In this document: piece after piece, positions 43,907-51,530 of the stretch | Position numbering within the stretch: the stretch's first letter is position 1 | Layout of the letters: every line of letters begins with the position of its first letter | Assembly: GCA_043745295.1 (NCBI GenBank) | Contig: JAYTTN010000714.1 | Span: forward strand, 43,101 to 107,100 | Direction: 5' to 3' | Length of the DNA: 64,000 bases | Source of the DNA: JALHQU01 sp043745295 | Lineage (GTDB): Bacteria > Planctomycetota > Planctomycetia > Gemmatales > Gemmataceae | Notes under the pieces: model-generated | What the model saw: the letters and a program-made list of their open reading frames with translations, nothing else | The model's database searches: none | Told to the model about the DNA's origin: nothing | Position numbers and translations under genes: made by a program

Positions 43907-44443
43907 GTGGGCAAGGTGTTCGACGCGATCACGCCGGAGCTGAACGGCTGGCTGAGGCGGCAGCGGCTGTTCTTCGTCGCCACCGCCCCTCTCGCCGCGG
44001 ACGGGTTGGTCAACTGCTCGCCGAAGGGGATGGACTCGTTCCGCGTCCTCGGTCCGCGCGAGGTGGCGTACCTCGACCTGACCGGCAGCGGCATCGAGAC
44101 CGTCGCCCACCTCCGCGAGAACGGCCGCATCGTCTTCACCTTCTGCGCCTTCGAGGGGCCGCCGAAGATTGTCCGCCTGCACGGCACCGGCGAGGCGATC
44201 ACGCCGGCCGACCCGGACTTCGAGCCGCTGCTGGCGCTGTTCCCGACCTATCCCGGCACGCGGTCGGTCATCCGGGCGACCCTGACCCGCATCAGCGACT
44301 CGTGCGGGTACTCGATCCCGCGCTACGACTACGCCGGCGAGCGCGACACGCTGGTGAAATGGTGCGAAGCCAAGAGTGACGAGGAGTTGACACGGTACCG
44401 CGAGAAGAAGAACGCCCGCAGTCTGGACGGGTTGCCGGGGTAG
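43907..44443 (+). CDS. PPOX-fold (pyridoxamine 5'-phosphate oxidase-like) protein
   Basis: 178 residues from a GTG with AGGAGGGG upstream. The FMN-binding split-barrel features are FFVATAPLAADGLVNCSPKG, VAYLDLTGSGIETVAHLREN and RIVFTFCAFEGPPKIVRLHG. Such proteins bind FMN or F420 and act as oxidoreductases or haem-binding proteins. Its stop codon (TAG, 44441-44443) is the first three bases of a 23-bp repeat arm, so the insertion of the repeat may have set the C-terminus. Confidence 0.85.
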   Translation: MGKVFDAITPELNGWLRRQRLFFVATAPLAADGLVNCSPKGMDSFRVLGPREVAYLDLTGSGIETVAHLRENGRIVFTFCAFEGPPKIVRLHGTGEAITPADPDFEPLLALFPTYPGTRSVIRATLTRISDSCGYSIPRYDYAGERDTLVKWCEAKSDEELTRYREKKNARSLDGLPG

Positions 44444-44502
44444 TCCGCACTCTCCGAGTGCGGTCGTGTTTCGACTCGCCCGCACTCGGAGAGTGCGGAC
44501 TA
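44441..44502. repeat. Perfect 23-bp inverted repeat, same family as 27817-27869
   Basis: Arms 44441-44463 and 44480-44502 are exact complements and identical to those at 27817-27869; only the loop differs (16 bases, against 7). It fills the space between two convergent genes and could end both transcripts. Confidence 0.88.
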
Positions 44503-44517
44503 CCCTGGCAACGGCCT

Positions 44518-45762
44518 TCACCCCTCCGGGGTCACTCGCACGGGCTTCTCGTGGCGGTACAGCGTCAGGCGGCGGTGGTAGTCGTCCTCGGCGTCGGTCG
44601 TGGCGAGGGCGAGCGCCTTCTCCATCCACTTCACCGCCGCGTCGAAGTCGCCGACCTCGGCGCAGGCGGCGGCCAGCGTGTCCAGGTAACTGGCGTCCTG
44701 CCACTCGGTCAGTTCGCAGGCGCGGGTGGCGCACTCCTTCGCCCGCGCGCCGTTCCGCACGTCCGGGTCCGGGGCCGTCGCCCAAATCCAGCCGAGCTGA
44801 TTGAAGGTGCTGGAACTCTTGGGGTCGCGCTTCAGGGCGTCCAGGTGGTCCTGAATGGCCCGCGTGTACCGGTGCCGGTGGTAGTGCAGGCCGGCCCGCA
44901 GGTTGTACGCGATGGGGCTGGTCGGGTGCAGCCGGATGGCCTCGGTGTAGTCGGCGATGGCCCCGGCGTCGTCGCCCAGGTACTTGCGGCACAGGCCGCG
45001 CAGCTCGAACGCCTTGGCGGTGGCCGGCAGCACGGCGAGGACGGCGTCGCAGTCGGCGGCGGCCCCGGCGTAGTTCCGCACGCCCAGCCGCACGGTGGCG
45101 CGCGCGAGGCGGGTGAGCGGGCGGTGGGCGTCCAGTTCCAGCACCCGCGTGAAGTCGGCGTCGGCGTCGGCGAACTGGCCGGCCATGCGGTACGCCATGC
45201 CCCGCGCCTGGTAGCCGTTCGGGTTGTCCGGCGACCGGCGGATGGCCTCCTCGCCGTCGGCCAGCGCCGCGTCCGGGTCTTCCAGTTCGAGGTGCAACTC
45301 GGTGCGGGCCAGCAGGTAGTCGGCGGCGTTGTCGGGGTCGCGGGCCAGGGCGACGGCGATGTCGGCGAACGCCTGCCGGGTGTCGCCGTTGGCGGCGTGG
45401 CACTCCCCGCGGAGGCCGTACAGCGGGGCCAGGCCGTCGTCCAGTTCGAGCGCCCGCGTGCAGTCGGCGATGGCCGCCGGGTACGACCGCTGGCGGAACA
45501 GCACCCGCGCCCGGTCGGCGTACAGCATCGGGTCGTCCGAGCGGATGCGGACGGCCTGGTCGAGGTCGTTCAGGGCGTCCACCCGCTGGCCCATTTCCAG
45601 GTACGCCATGGCCCGGTAGCGGTAGCCGGCGGCGACGTTCGGCTTCAGCCGGATGGCGCGGGTGAAGCACTCCACGGCCTCGCGGAAGTCGCCCGCCCGG
45701 AAGCTCTGGTGGCCGCGGTCGTACAGGACCTGGGCGTCGGCGGTGGTGCGGTCGGTGGCCAT
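44518..45762 (-). CDS. TPR-repeat protein
   Basis: 414 residues from the ATG at 45762, where the first repeat starts (DRGHQSFRAGDFREAVECFT RAIRLKP split over one repeat). About eleven 34-residue TPR units follow in tandem, with the usual Gly/Ala/Tyr/Pro positions. No signal peptide, enzyme domain or membrane helix. It should be a cytoplasmic scaffold for protein contacts; partner unknown. Confidence 0.88.
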   Translation of the reverse strand: MATDRTTADAQVLYDRGHQSFRAGDFREAVECFTRAIRLKPNVAAGYRYRAMAYLEMGQRVDALNDLDQAVRIRSDDPMLYADRARVLFRQRSYPAAIADCTRALELDDGLAPLYGLRGECHAANGDTRQAFADIAVALARDPDNAADYLLARTELHLELEDPDAALADGEEAIRRSPDNPNGYQARGMAYRMAGQFADADADFTRVLELDAHRPLTRLARATVRLGVRNYAGAAADCDAVLAVLPATAKAFELRGLCRKYLGDDAGAIADYTEAIRLHPTSPIAYNLRAGLHYHRHRYTRAIQDHLDALKRDPKSSSTFNQLGWIWATAPDPDVRNGARAKECATRACELTEWQDASYLDTLAAACAEVGDFDAAVKWMEKALALATTDAEDDYHRRLTLYRHEKPVRVTPEG

Positions 45763-46016
45763 CGGTCGGGGGGCCGCTATGGGGTGCCGGCGGGTGACTC
45801 CATATTGTAGCACCGGGATCGACAGCCGAGCGCGTTTCGGGCGGGGCGTAACCGCGGGGCGGGTGTCGGGTTCAAATGCGCAGCGGTCGCGCGGCCGCCC
45901 GGAATCGGTGAATTCGCCCATCCCGGTCAGTCGATACAATCGATGCTAGGTTCGCCGCGCGTGCGACGAGGCGGGCGGCCGCGCGGCCCCGGATCGAACT
46001 CGCCCGAGATGTCCTC

Positions 46017-47600
46017 ATGGCCGGCCTGTTCCGCCCCAACCCCCACGGCTCGCCGATCGAAGCGGGGGTGGTCGGGTTCGGATTCTACACTGCCACCGTC
46101 TTCGACCTGCTGGCCGAGGCCGGGCGACCGGCCCGGTTCGTCGTCGATGACCGGGGGGACGGGGATTTCTACGGGGTTCGGCACGCGGCGGCGGTGCGGG
46201 GAATCCCGGTTCTGGACGCGGCGGCGTTCGTGGGGCGGGCGAAGCGGGGGGCGGTCCTGTACGCCGGTCGGGTGGAGGCGACGCCTCCCGCCGATGCGCG
46301 TCCGCCCGCCGGCGAGCCGTCCGCAGGGCGGTCTCCGGCCCGCGGCGGATCGGACGGGGCGGCGTTCGCGGGGCGGACGAAGAGCGGCGCGCGGTACGAC
46401 GGCCGCGAGGAGACGCCGCTTTCCCCCGACCTGGCGTGCGACGCCCCGCGCCAGATCGCGGCGTGGGTCGCCCGCGCCTGCGGCGGGCCGGTGCCGATCC
46501 GCCACCCCGTCGAGCTGCTCCAGCGGGTGCCGATGCCGCCGTGCCCGGACCGGTACGCGGTGTTCGGCTTCCCCGGCTCCGGGAACATCCTCACCCAGAA
46601 CCTGATCGCCGGCCTGTTCGCCCGGAATCCGCCGCCCGCGCCGGAGGGGTGGCAGATGCGGGCCGGGCTGTCCGAACACTACTTCCTCAGCACCGCCGCG
46701 CGGGTGCGGGCGGCGCTCGCCCGGCTGGCCCCGACGCACGTCGATTTCATCCCGCACGAGTTCGGCACCATGATGGTGGCGGTGGAGTGCGGGCCGGCCC
46801 GAGCCGGGGCCGCGTTCCACGTCCCCAGCCACCGGCACCTCGGGCTGCGGACGTTCCCCACGCACTCCCGCCCGACCCGCCAGGCGGTGGACTACTTCGC
46901 CGCCGCCGGCGCGCCGTTCGTGGCCGTCGTCCGCCACCCGTGCGAGACGCTGCTGTCGCTGGCCAACAAGATCGCCCGCCCGTCGCGGGTGATGCTCGAC
47001 CACCCGCGGTTCCTGGACCGCGAGTCGGACCAGCTGGCCGACTGGACGGCGCACCTGCTGGCCAACCGCGACCGGGTGATCGTCGTCCGGTACGAGGACC
47101 TGGTGGACCGCCGGACGGCCGCGCTGCGGCGGCTGGCCGACGCCCTCGGCCGCCCCGTGTCCGACGGCGAGGCGGCGGACCTGCTCGACGCCTACCTGTT
47201 CCGCAACCTGCCGTCCCTCGTCCTCGGCCACTTCTACCGCGGCGGCAGCGACAAGTGGCGGACGGAGTTCACCCCGGACGACCTGCGGCGACTGCTCGCC
47301 CGCATCCCGGCGGCGGCGTTCACCGCGTTCGGGTACGAGGTGCCGACGGCCGCCGACCTGACGGCCCCCACCGCCGTCGCGGCCGAACCGATGCCGGTGA
47401 ACCCGCTGAACGCCGCCCTGTTGCGGACGTTCCGGTTTCACCCGGTGCCCGGCCCGCACGGCATCCACGTGACCGGCAGCGACCGGGAAATGATCGACGC
47501 CCTGTCCGCCGCGTTCCAGGATCCGGACCTGCTCGCCCTGCTCGCCACCGGCGGGCTGGCCGAGGACGGCCACGTCCCCGCCATCTACGACGCCGCCTGA
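46017..47600 (+). CDS. Sulfotransferase-family protein with Rossmann-like N-terminal part
   Basis: 527 residues. The sulfotransferase domain covers about 178-470: a 5'-phosphosulfate loop AVFGFPGSGNILTQNLIAGL, the 3'-phosphate-binding segment VVRHPCETLLSLAN, and a late GGSDKWRTEFT resembling the conserved KxGxxGxW end motif. It should move sulfate from PAPS to a sugar or other hydroxyl. The N-terminal 80 residues (VVGFGFYTATVFDLLAEAGR, GIPVLDAAAFVG) look like a nucleotide-binding or sugar-related Rossmann unit. Between them (about 66-135) lies a low-complexity stretch containing an internal duplication. Confidence 0.82.
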   Translation: MAGLFRPNPHGSPIEAGVVGFGFYTATVFDLLAEAGRPARFVVDDRGDGDFYGVRHAAAVRGIPVLDAAAFVGRAKRGAVLYAGRVEATPPADARPPAGEPSAGRSPARGGSDGAAFAGRTKSGARYDGREETPLSPDLACDAPRQIAAWVARACGGPVPIRHPVELLQRVPMPPCPDRYAVFGFPGSGNILTQNLIAGLFARNPPPAPEGWQMRAGLSEHYFLSTAARVRAALARLAPTHVDFIPHEFGTMMVAVECGPARAGAAFHVPSHRHLGLRTFPTHSRPTRQAVDYFAAAGAPFVAVVRHPCETLLSLANKIARPSRVMLDHPRFLDRESDQLADWTAHLLANRDRVIVVRYEDLVDRRTAALRRLADALGRPVSDGEAADLLDAYLFRNLPSLVLGHFYRGGSDKWRTEFTPDDLRRLLARIPAAAFTAFGYEVPTAADLTAPTAVAAEPMPVNPLNAALLRTFRFHPVPGPHGIHVTGSDREMIDALSAAFQDPDLLALLATGGLAEDGHVPAIYDAA

Positions 47601-47770
47601 CGAACGGGAGGGACGGTCCTGGCCGCCCCGGCCGTCGCCCCCGGACGACTTCTTCCCCGAATGCGAAGAGCCGCGGCCGGTCCTCGGGTGACGCGATGGC
47701 GGTGTTGCCGTTGGCCTGTCCCAGTTGGGTGGATACGCTGAACGGGCAGCGACCGCACCGAGGGGCGACC

Positions 47771-48565
47771 GTGTACTTGATGTATGTCGATGAGAGCGGC
47801 GACAGCGGCTTGCCTGCGAATGGCTCGCCCACGCGCTACTTCTGCCTGTCGGGTGTTGTCGTTCACGAACTTCGCTGGCGGGACACCCTGTCAGCACTGC
47901 TCGACTTTCGTCGTTGGATCAAACGGCGGTACGGCGTGTATCTGGACGACGAGCTCCACGCGGCGGAGATGGTGAGCAAGGCGTCGAAGCTCGCCCCATC
48001 GCTCCGCGCCTTGAAAAAGCACGAGCGATTGGCCATCATTCGTCACTTCGCCGACGAGCTTTCCCGGCTTTTGGATGTCAGCATCATCAACGTGGTCGTG
48101 GACAAGGGGACCGGCAAACTGGCAACCAAGGAGGACGTCTTTCGCGGGGCGTGGTACCGGCTGTTCCAGCGGTTCGAAAACACCATCGAGCGGCGCAATT
48201 TTCCGGGACCGCGAAATCCCGCCGACCGGGGGATCGTCTTGGCGGACGGCACCGACGCCGAGCGCGTCCGGCGGTACTTGCAGTCGATGAGGGTGTCCAA
48301 TCGACTCCGCGTGTCGCAGTCGTCCGGCAGCTTCGTGGTCTTCGACCGCCCGATCGTCTCGCTGATCGAAGACCCCGTGATGATGGATTCCAAACACTCC
48401 TATTTCGTCCAGGCGGCGGACTGCTGCGCGTTTCTCCTGAAACAGTACACTGAGCCGTCGGGATTCATGCGGAAACACGGTGCCCAAGCGTACTTCAAAC
48501 GACTCGAACCCGTGTTGTGTAAAGTGGCGAGCCTTTCCGATCCGCTTGGAATTGTTCGGCTGTGA
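47771..48565 (+). CDS. DUF3800 protein
   Basis: 264 residues from a GTG with GAGGGG five bases upstream; the ATG at 47780 is an alternative. It opens with the family hallmark YVDESGDSG and later has VLADGTDAER, a serine/aspartate pair in MMDSKHSYFVQAADCCAF and a conserved helix. DUF3800 proteins have an RNase H-like look and are often found in mobile or defence regions, but no activity is established. Here it stands alone between ordinary genes. Confidence 0.85.
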   Translation: MYLMYVDESGDSGLPANGSPTRYFCLSGVVVHELRWRDTLSALLDFRRWIKRRYGVYLDDELHAAEMVSKASKLAPSLRALKKHERLAIIRHFADELSRLLDVSIINVVVDKGTGKLATKEDVFRGAWYRLFQRFENTIERRNFPGPRNPADRGIVLADGTDAERVRRYLQSMRVSNRLRVSQSSGSFVVFDRPIVSLIEDPVMMDSKHSYFVQAADCCAFLLKQYTEPSGFMRKHGAQAYFKRLEPVLCKVASLSDPLGIVRL

Positions 48566-48722
48566 AAAAAATGGGGGCCCTTGCGGACCCCTGGTGGCTC
48601 CTACTACTCGAACTTCTCGAGGTTCAGAACCAAAGGCAGTATACACGAGTCAGACCTGCGAATCAAGCCCCGACCGTCCTCCGACCCGACGAAACATCCA
48701 CCCAGCGGATACCGACGACACC

Positions 48723-49955
48723 ATGCCCTTCCACACCCACCGCTTCGCGTCCGGCCTCCAGCTCATCGGCGAGACGCTGCCGTCGTCCCGCAGCGCGGCC
48801 GTCGGCTTCTTCGTCCGCACCGGTGCCCGCGACGAGACCGGCCCCGAGTCCGGCGTGTCGCACTACCTCGAACACATGATGTTCAAGGGCACCCCGCGCC
48901 GCACCGCCCTGGACGTGAACCGCGACTTCGACCGCATCGGGGCCAGCTACAACGCCTACACGAGCGAGGAGAACACCGTCTACTACGCGGCCGTGCTGCC
49001 GGAGTACCTGGCGACGGCCGTGGACATCCTGGCCGACATCCTCCGCCCCAGTCTGCGGCAGGCCGACTTCGACACCGAGAAGCAGGTGATCCTGGAGGAG
49101 ATCAAGATGTACCAGGACCAGCCGGGGTCCGAAGCGTGGGAACACGCCCGCAAGATCTATTACGGCAGCCACAACCTGGGCCAGACCATCCTCGGCACCA
49201 CCGAGAGCGTGACGGCCCTGACCGCCGAGCAGATGCGGGCGTACTTCGACCGCCGGTACGTCGCGTCGAACATCCTGGTCAGCGTCGCCGGGCAGTTCGA
49301 CTGGGACGCCTTCGTGACGCTCATCGAGGAGAAGTGCGGCCAGTGGACGGACGCGGCGGCGACCCGCACCGGCGTCACCGAACACGTCGGCCCCGGCGGC
49401 GTCCACGCCGTGGCGAAGGACGGTGTCGCGCAGGAACACGTCCTGTGCATCGCCGCCAGCCCGCCGGCCGAGTCGAGGATGCGGTACACGGCCAGCACGC
49501 TGGCCATCGCCATCGGCGACGACAGCGGCAGCCGGCTGCACTGGGCGCTGGTCGATCCGGGCAAGGTGGAATCGGCGTCGTGCGGGGTGGACCAGAGCCA
49601 GGGCAACGGCATGCTCGCGGCCAGCTACAGTTGCGACCCGGAGGACGCCGCCGAGAACCTGACCATCGTCCGGCAGGTGCTGTCCGAAGTGCAGGCGGGC
49701 GGCATCACCGACGAAGAGCTGCTCCAGGCGAAGAACAAGATCGCCAGCCGGGTGGTGCGGTACTCCGAGCGGCCGATGGGCCGGATGCGGACCATCGCCG
49801 GGAGCTGGATGTACACCGGCGAGTACTCCGACCCGGACGTGGAGCTGGCCCGCTTCGACGCCGTCAGCCAGACCGGCATCCGCGAGTACCTGGACAAGTA
49901 CCCGGTGGACCGCCTGACCGTGGTCGGCTACGGCCCGGCGACCACGCTGGGGTAA
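48723..49955 (+). CDS. M16-family zinc peptidase
   Basis: 410 residues. The inverted zinc motif HxxEH is HYLEH (His47, Glu50, His51), followed by MMFKGTPRRTALDVNRDFDR and the downstream Glu in DTEKQVILEEIKMYQDQPGS. The second half is the inactive-type M16 domain (DPEDAAENLTIVRQVLSEVQ, ...KNKIASRVVRYSERPMGRMR). Length fits single-chain processing-peptidase-like bacterial enzymes. No signal peptide is seen, so a cytoplasmic role in peptide breakdown is likely. Confidence 0.92.
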   Translation: MPFHTHRFASGLQLIGETLPSSRSAAVGFFVRTGARDETGPESGVSHYLEHMMFKGTPRRTALDVNRDFDRIGASYNAYTSEENTVYYAAVLPEYLATAVDILADILRPSLRQADFDTEKQVILEEIKMYQDQPGSEAWEHARKIYYGSHNLGQTILGTTESVTALTAEQMRAYFDRRYVASNILVSVAGQFDWDAFVTLIEEKCGQWTDAAATRTGVTEHVGPGGVHAVAKDGVAQEHVLCIAASPPAESRMRYTASTLAIAIGDDSGSRLHWALVDPGKVESASCGVDQSQGNGMLAASYSCDPEDAAENLTIVRQVLSEVQAGGITDEELLQAKNKIASRVVRYSERPMGRMRTIAGSWMYTGEYSDPDVELARFDAVSQTGIREYLDKYPVDRLTVVGYGPATTLG

Positions 49956-50000
49956 CAACACGACCAGCAGCGAGCGCGGAGTGACCAGTGCCACGTCGTC

Positions 50001-50052
50001 GCCGCGACCGCAGGGAGCGGGCCACGGTCTACGCGCTCCCTCCGGTCGCGGC
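50001..50052. repeat. Inverted repeat of the GCCGCGACCGC family
   Basis: Arms 50001-50019 and 50034-50052 (19 bp, one mismatch) around a 14-base loop. The word GCCGCGACCGCAGGGAGCG is a variant of the outer arms at 25992-26125 and of the hairpin at 26782-26859. Lies between the peptidase and the next gene. Confidence 0.75.
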
Positions 50053-50116
50053 AACGACTCGGCACCGCATTTGCCTAACACTTCTTTGCCCCCACGTCCG
50101 CTCAGAGGTTCCCCCC

Positions 50117-51226
50117 ATGCGCAGACTTCTTCCGCTCTTGGCCCTCACGCTCTCCGCCTCGCCCGCCTTGGCCCAGAAGCCGACGAAGGCCGAGTGGCAG
50201 GCCGTCGTGGACAAGGCCGCCGCGTTCCTGAAGGCCGGTCGGGAAGACAACGGCGGGTGGGCGACGAAGAAAAGCCCCGGCGTCACCGGGCTGGTCGTTA
50301 CGGGGTTGTTGCAGTGCGGCAAGACGGCCGACGACGAGATGACCGCGAAGGGACTGACGTACATCGAGAGCCTCATCAACGAGAAGGCCGGGCACATCGC
50401 CGGCGCGGACCCCAAGCCGGGCCTCCAGAACTACGTCACCTGCGTGAACGTGATGGCCCTCGCCGCCGCCAAGAAGGACGACAAGTACAAGAAGGTGATC
50501 GGCGACGCGGCCAAGTTCCTGAAGGGGTTGCAGTGGGACGACGGCGAGGGCAAGAAGCCGGAGGACGACTTCTTCGGCGGCGCGGGGTACGACAGCAAGT
50601 CCCGCCCGGACCTGTCCAACACGCAGTTCTTCCTCGACGCGCTGACGGCCGCCGGCACCCCGGCCGATGACCCGGCGTTCAAGAAGGCGCAGGTGTTCGT
50701 CAGCCGCTGCCAGAACCTGAAGAGCGAACACAACACGCTGCCGTGGGCCGGCAAGATCAACGACGGCAGCTTCATCTACAGCGCCGCCGGCGGCGGCAGC
50801 ACCAAGACCAGCGACGCGGCCGACGCCCCGCTGACCGGGTACGGCAGCATGACCTACGCCGGGGTGAAGAGCCTCATCTACGCCGGCGTCGGCAAGGACG
50901 ACAAGCGGGTGAAGGAAGCGGTGGCGTGGCTGCGGAAGAACTACACCGTGGAGGCGAACGCCGGCATGCCGCCGCAGCTGGCGGGCCGCGGGCTGTTCTA
51001 CTACTACCACACGATGGCCAAGACGATGGCGCTGCTGGGCGAGGACGAGTTCGCCGACGACAAAGGCGTCGAGCACGACTGGAAGACGGACCTGTTCCGC
51101 GCCATCGAGAAGCGGCAGGGCAAGGACGGCAGTTGGGCCAACCCGGAAATCCGGTGGATGGAAAATGACCCGCACCTCGTCACCGCGTATGCTCTGATGG
51201 CGCTGAGCTACCTGCAACCGAAGTGA
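50117..51226 (+). CDS. Exported squalene-cyclase/prenyltransferase-fold protein
   Basis: 369 residues from the ATG at 50117 with a signal peptide (MRRLLPLLALTLSASPALAQ). Repeated alpha-barrel units carry QW-type motifs: DNGGWATKKSPGVTGLVVTG, LKGLQWDDGEG and GKDGSWANPEIRW. This is the alpha6-alpha6 barrel shared by terpene cyclases and prenyltransferase beta subunits. The catalytic DxDD of squalene-hopene cyclase is not seen and the protein is exported, so a cyclase function is unlikely. The family is common in planctomycetes without known function. Confidence 0.8.
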   Translation: MRRLLPLLALTLSASPALAQKPTKAEWQAVVDKAAAFLKAGREDNGGWATKKSPGVTGLVVTGLLQCGKTADDEMTAKGLTYIESLINEKAGHIAGADPKPGLQNYVTCVNVMALAAAKKDDKYKKVIGDAAKFLKGLQWDDGEGKKPEDDFFGGAGYDSKSRPDLSNTQFFLDALTAAGTPADDPAFKKAQVFVSRCQNLKSEHNTLPWAGKINDGSFIYSAAGGGSTKTSDAADAPLTGYGSMTYAGVKSLIYAGVGKDDKRVKEAVAWLRKNYTVEANAGMPPQLAGRGLFYYYHTMAKTMALLGEDEFADDKGVEHDWKTDLFRAIEKRQGKDGSWANPEIRWMENDPHLVTAYALMALSYLQPK

Positions 51227-51233
51227 CCAATCT

Positions 51234-51435
51234 CTTCACGCCGGAGGCGTGGCGGACTGTAGCCAGGGGTGAAACCCCTGGAATGCGTCCCCGACCAACC
51301 ATCGCACCCCGGAGGGGTGCCGGACGCGAATCCGGCACCCCTCCGGGGTGCGTGCCGTTTCCCGTCGGTTCCAGGGGTGTCGCTCGCTGCGCTCGCTCAC
51401 CCCTGGCTACAGTCCGCCACGCCTCCGGCGTGAAG
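51234..51435. repeat. 200-base nested inverted repeat (cruciform-like)
   Basis: Outer arms of 39 bp (51234-51272 and 51397-51435) are perfect complements, with the core word CACGCCGGAGGCGTGGCGG. Inside are a small self-complementary step (CCAGGGGTGAAACCCCTGG), and a second perfect pair of 21 bp (51304-51324 and 51331-51351) built on GCACCCCGGAGGGGTGC. The whole spacer between two plus-strand genes is made of such pieces, suggesting palindromes inserted in one another. Confidence 0.88.
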
Positions 51436-51530
51436 ACAAGATTTGCCGGACGCTATTGAGCGCTGCTTCTCTTCCCACCTTCGGCTAGCATATCTTCCGG
51501 CAACTCTCCCTCTCCCGTTCGGGGTCGATC

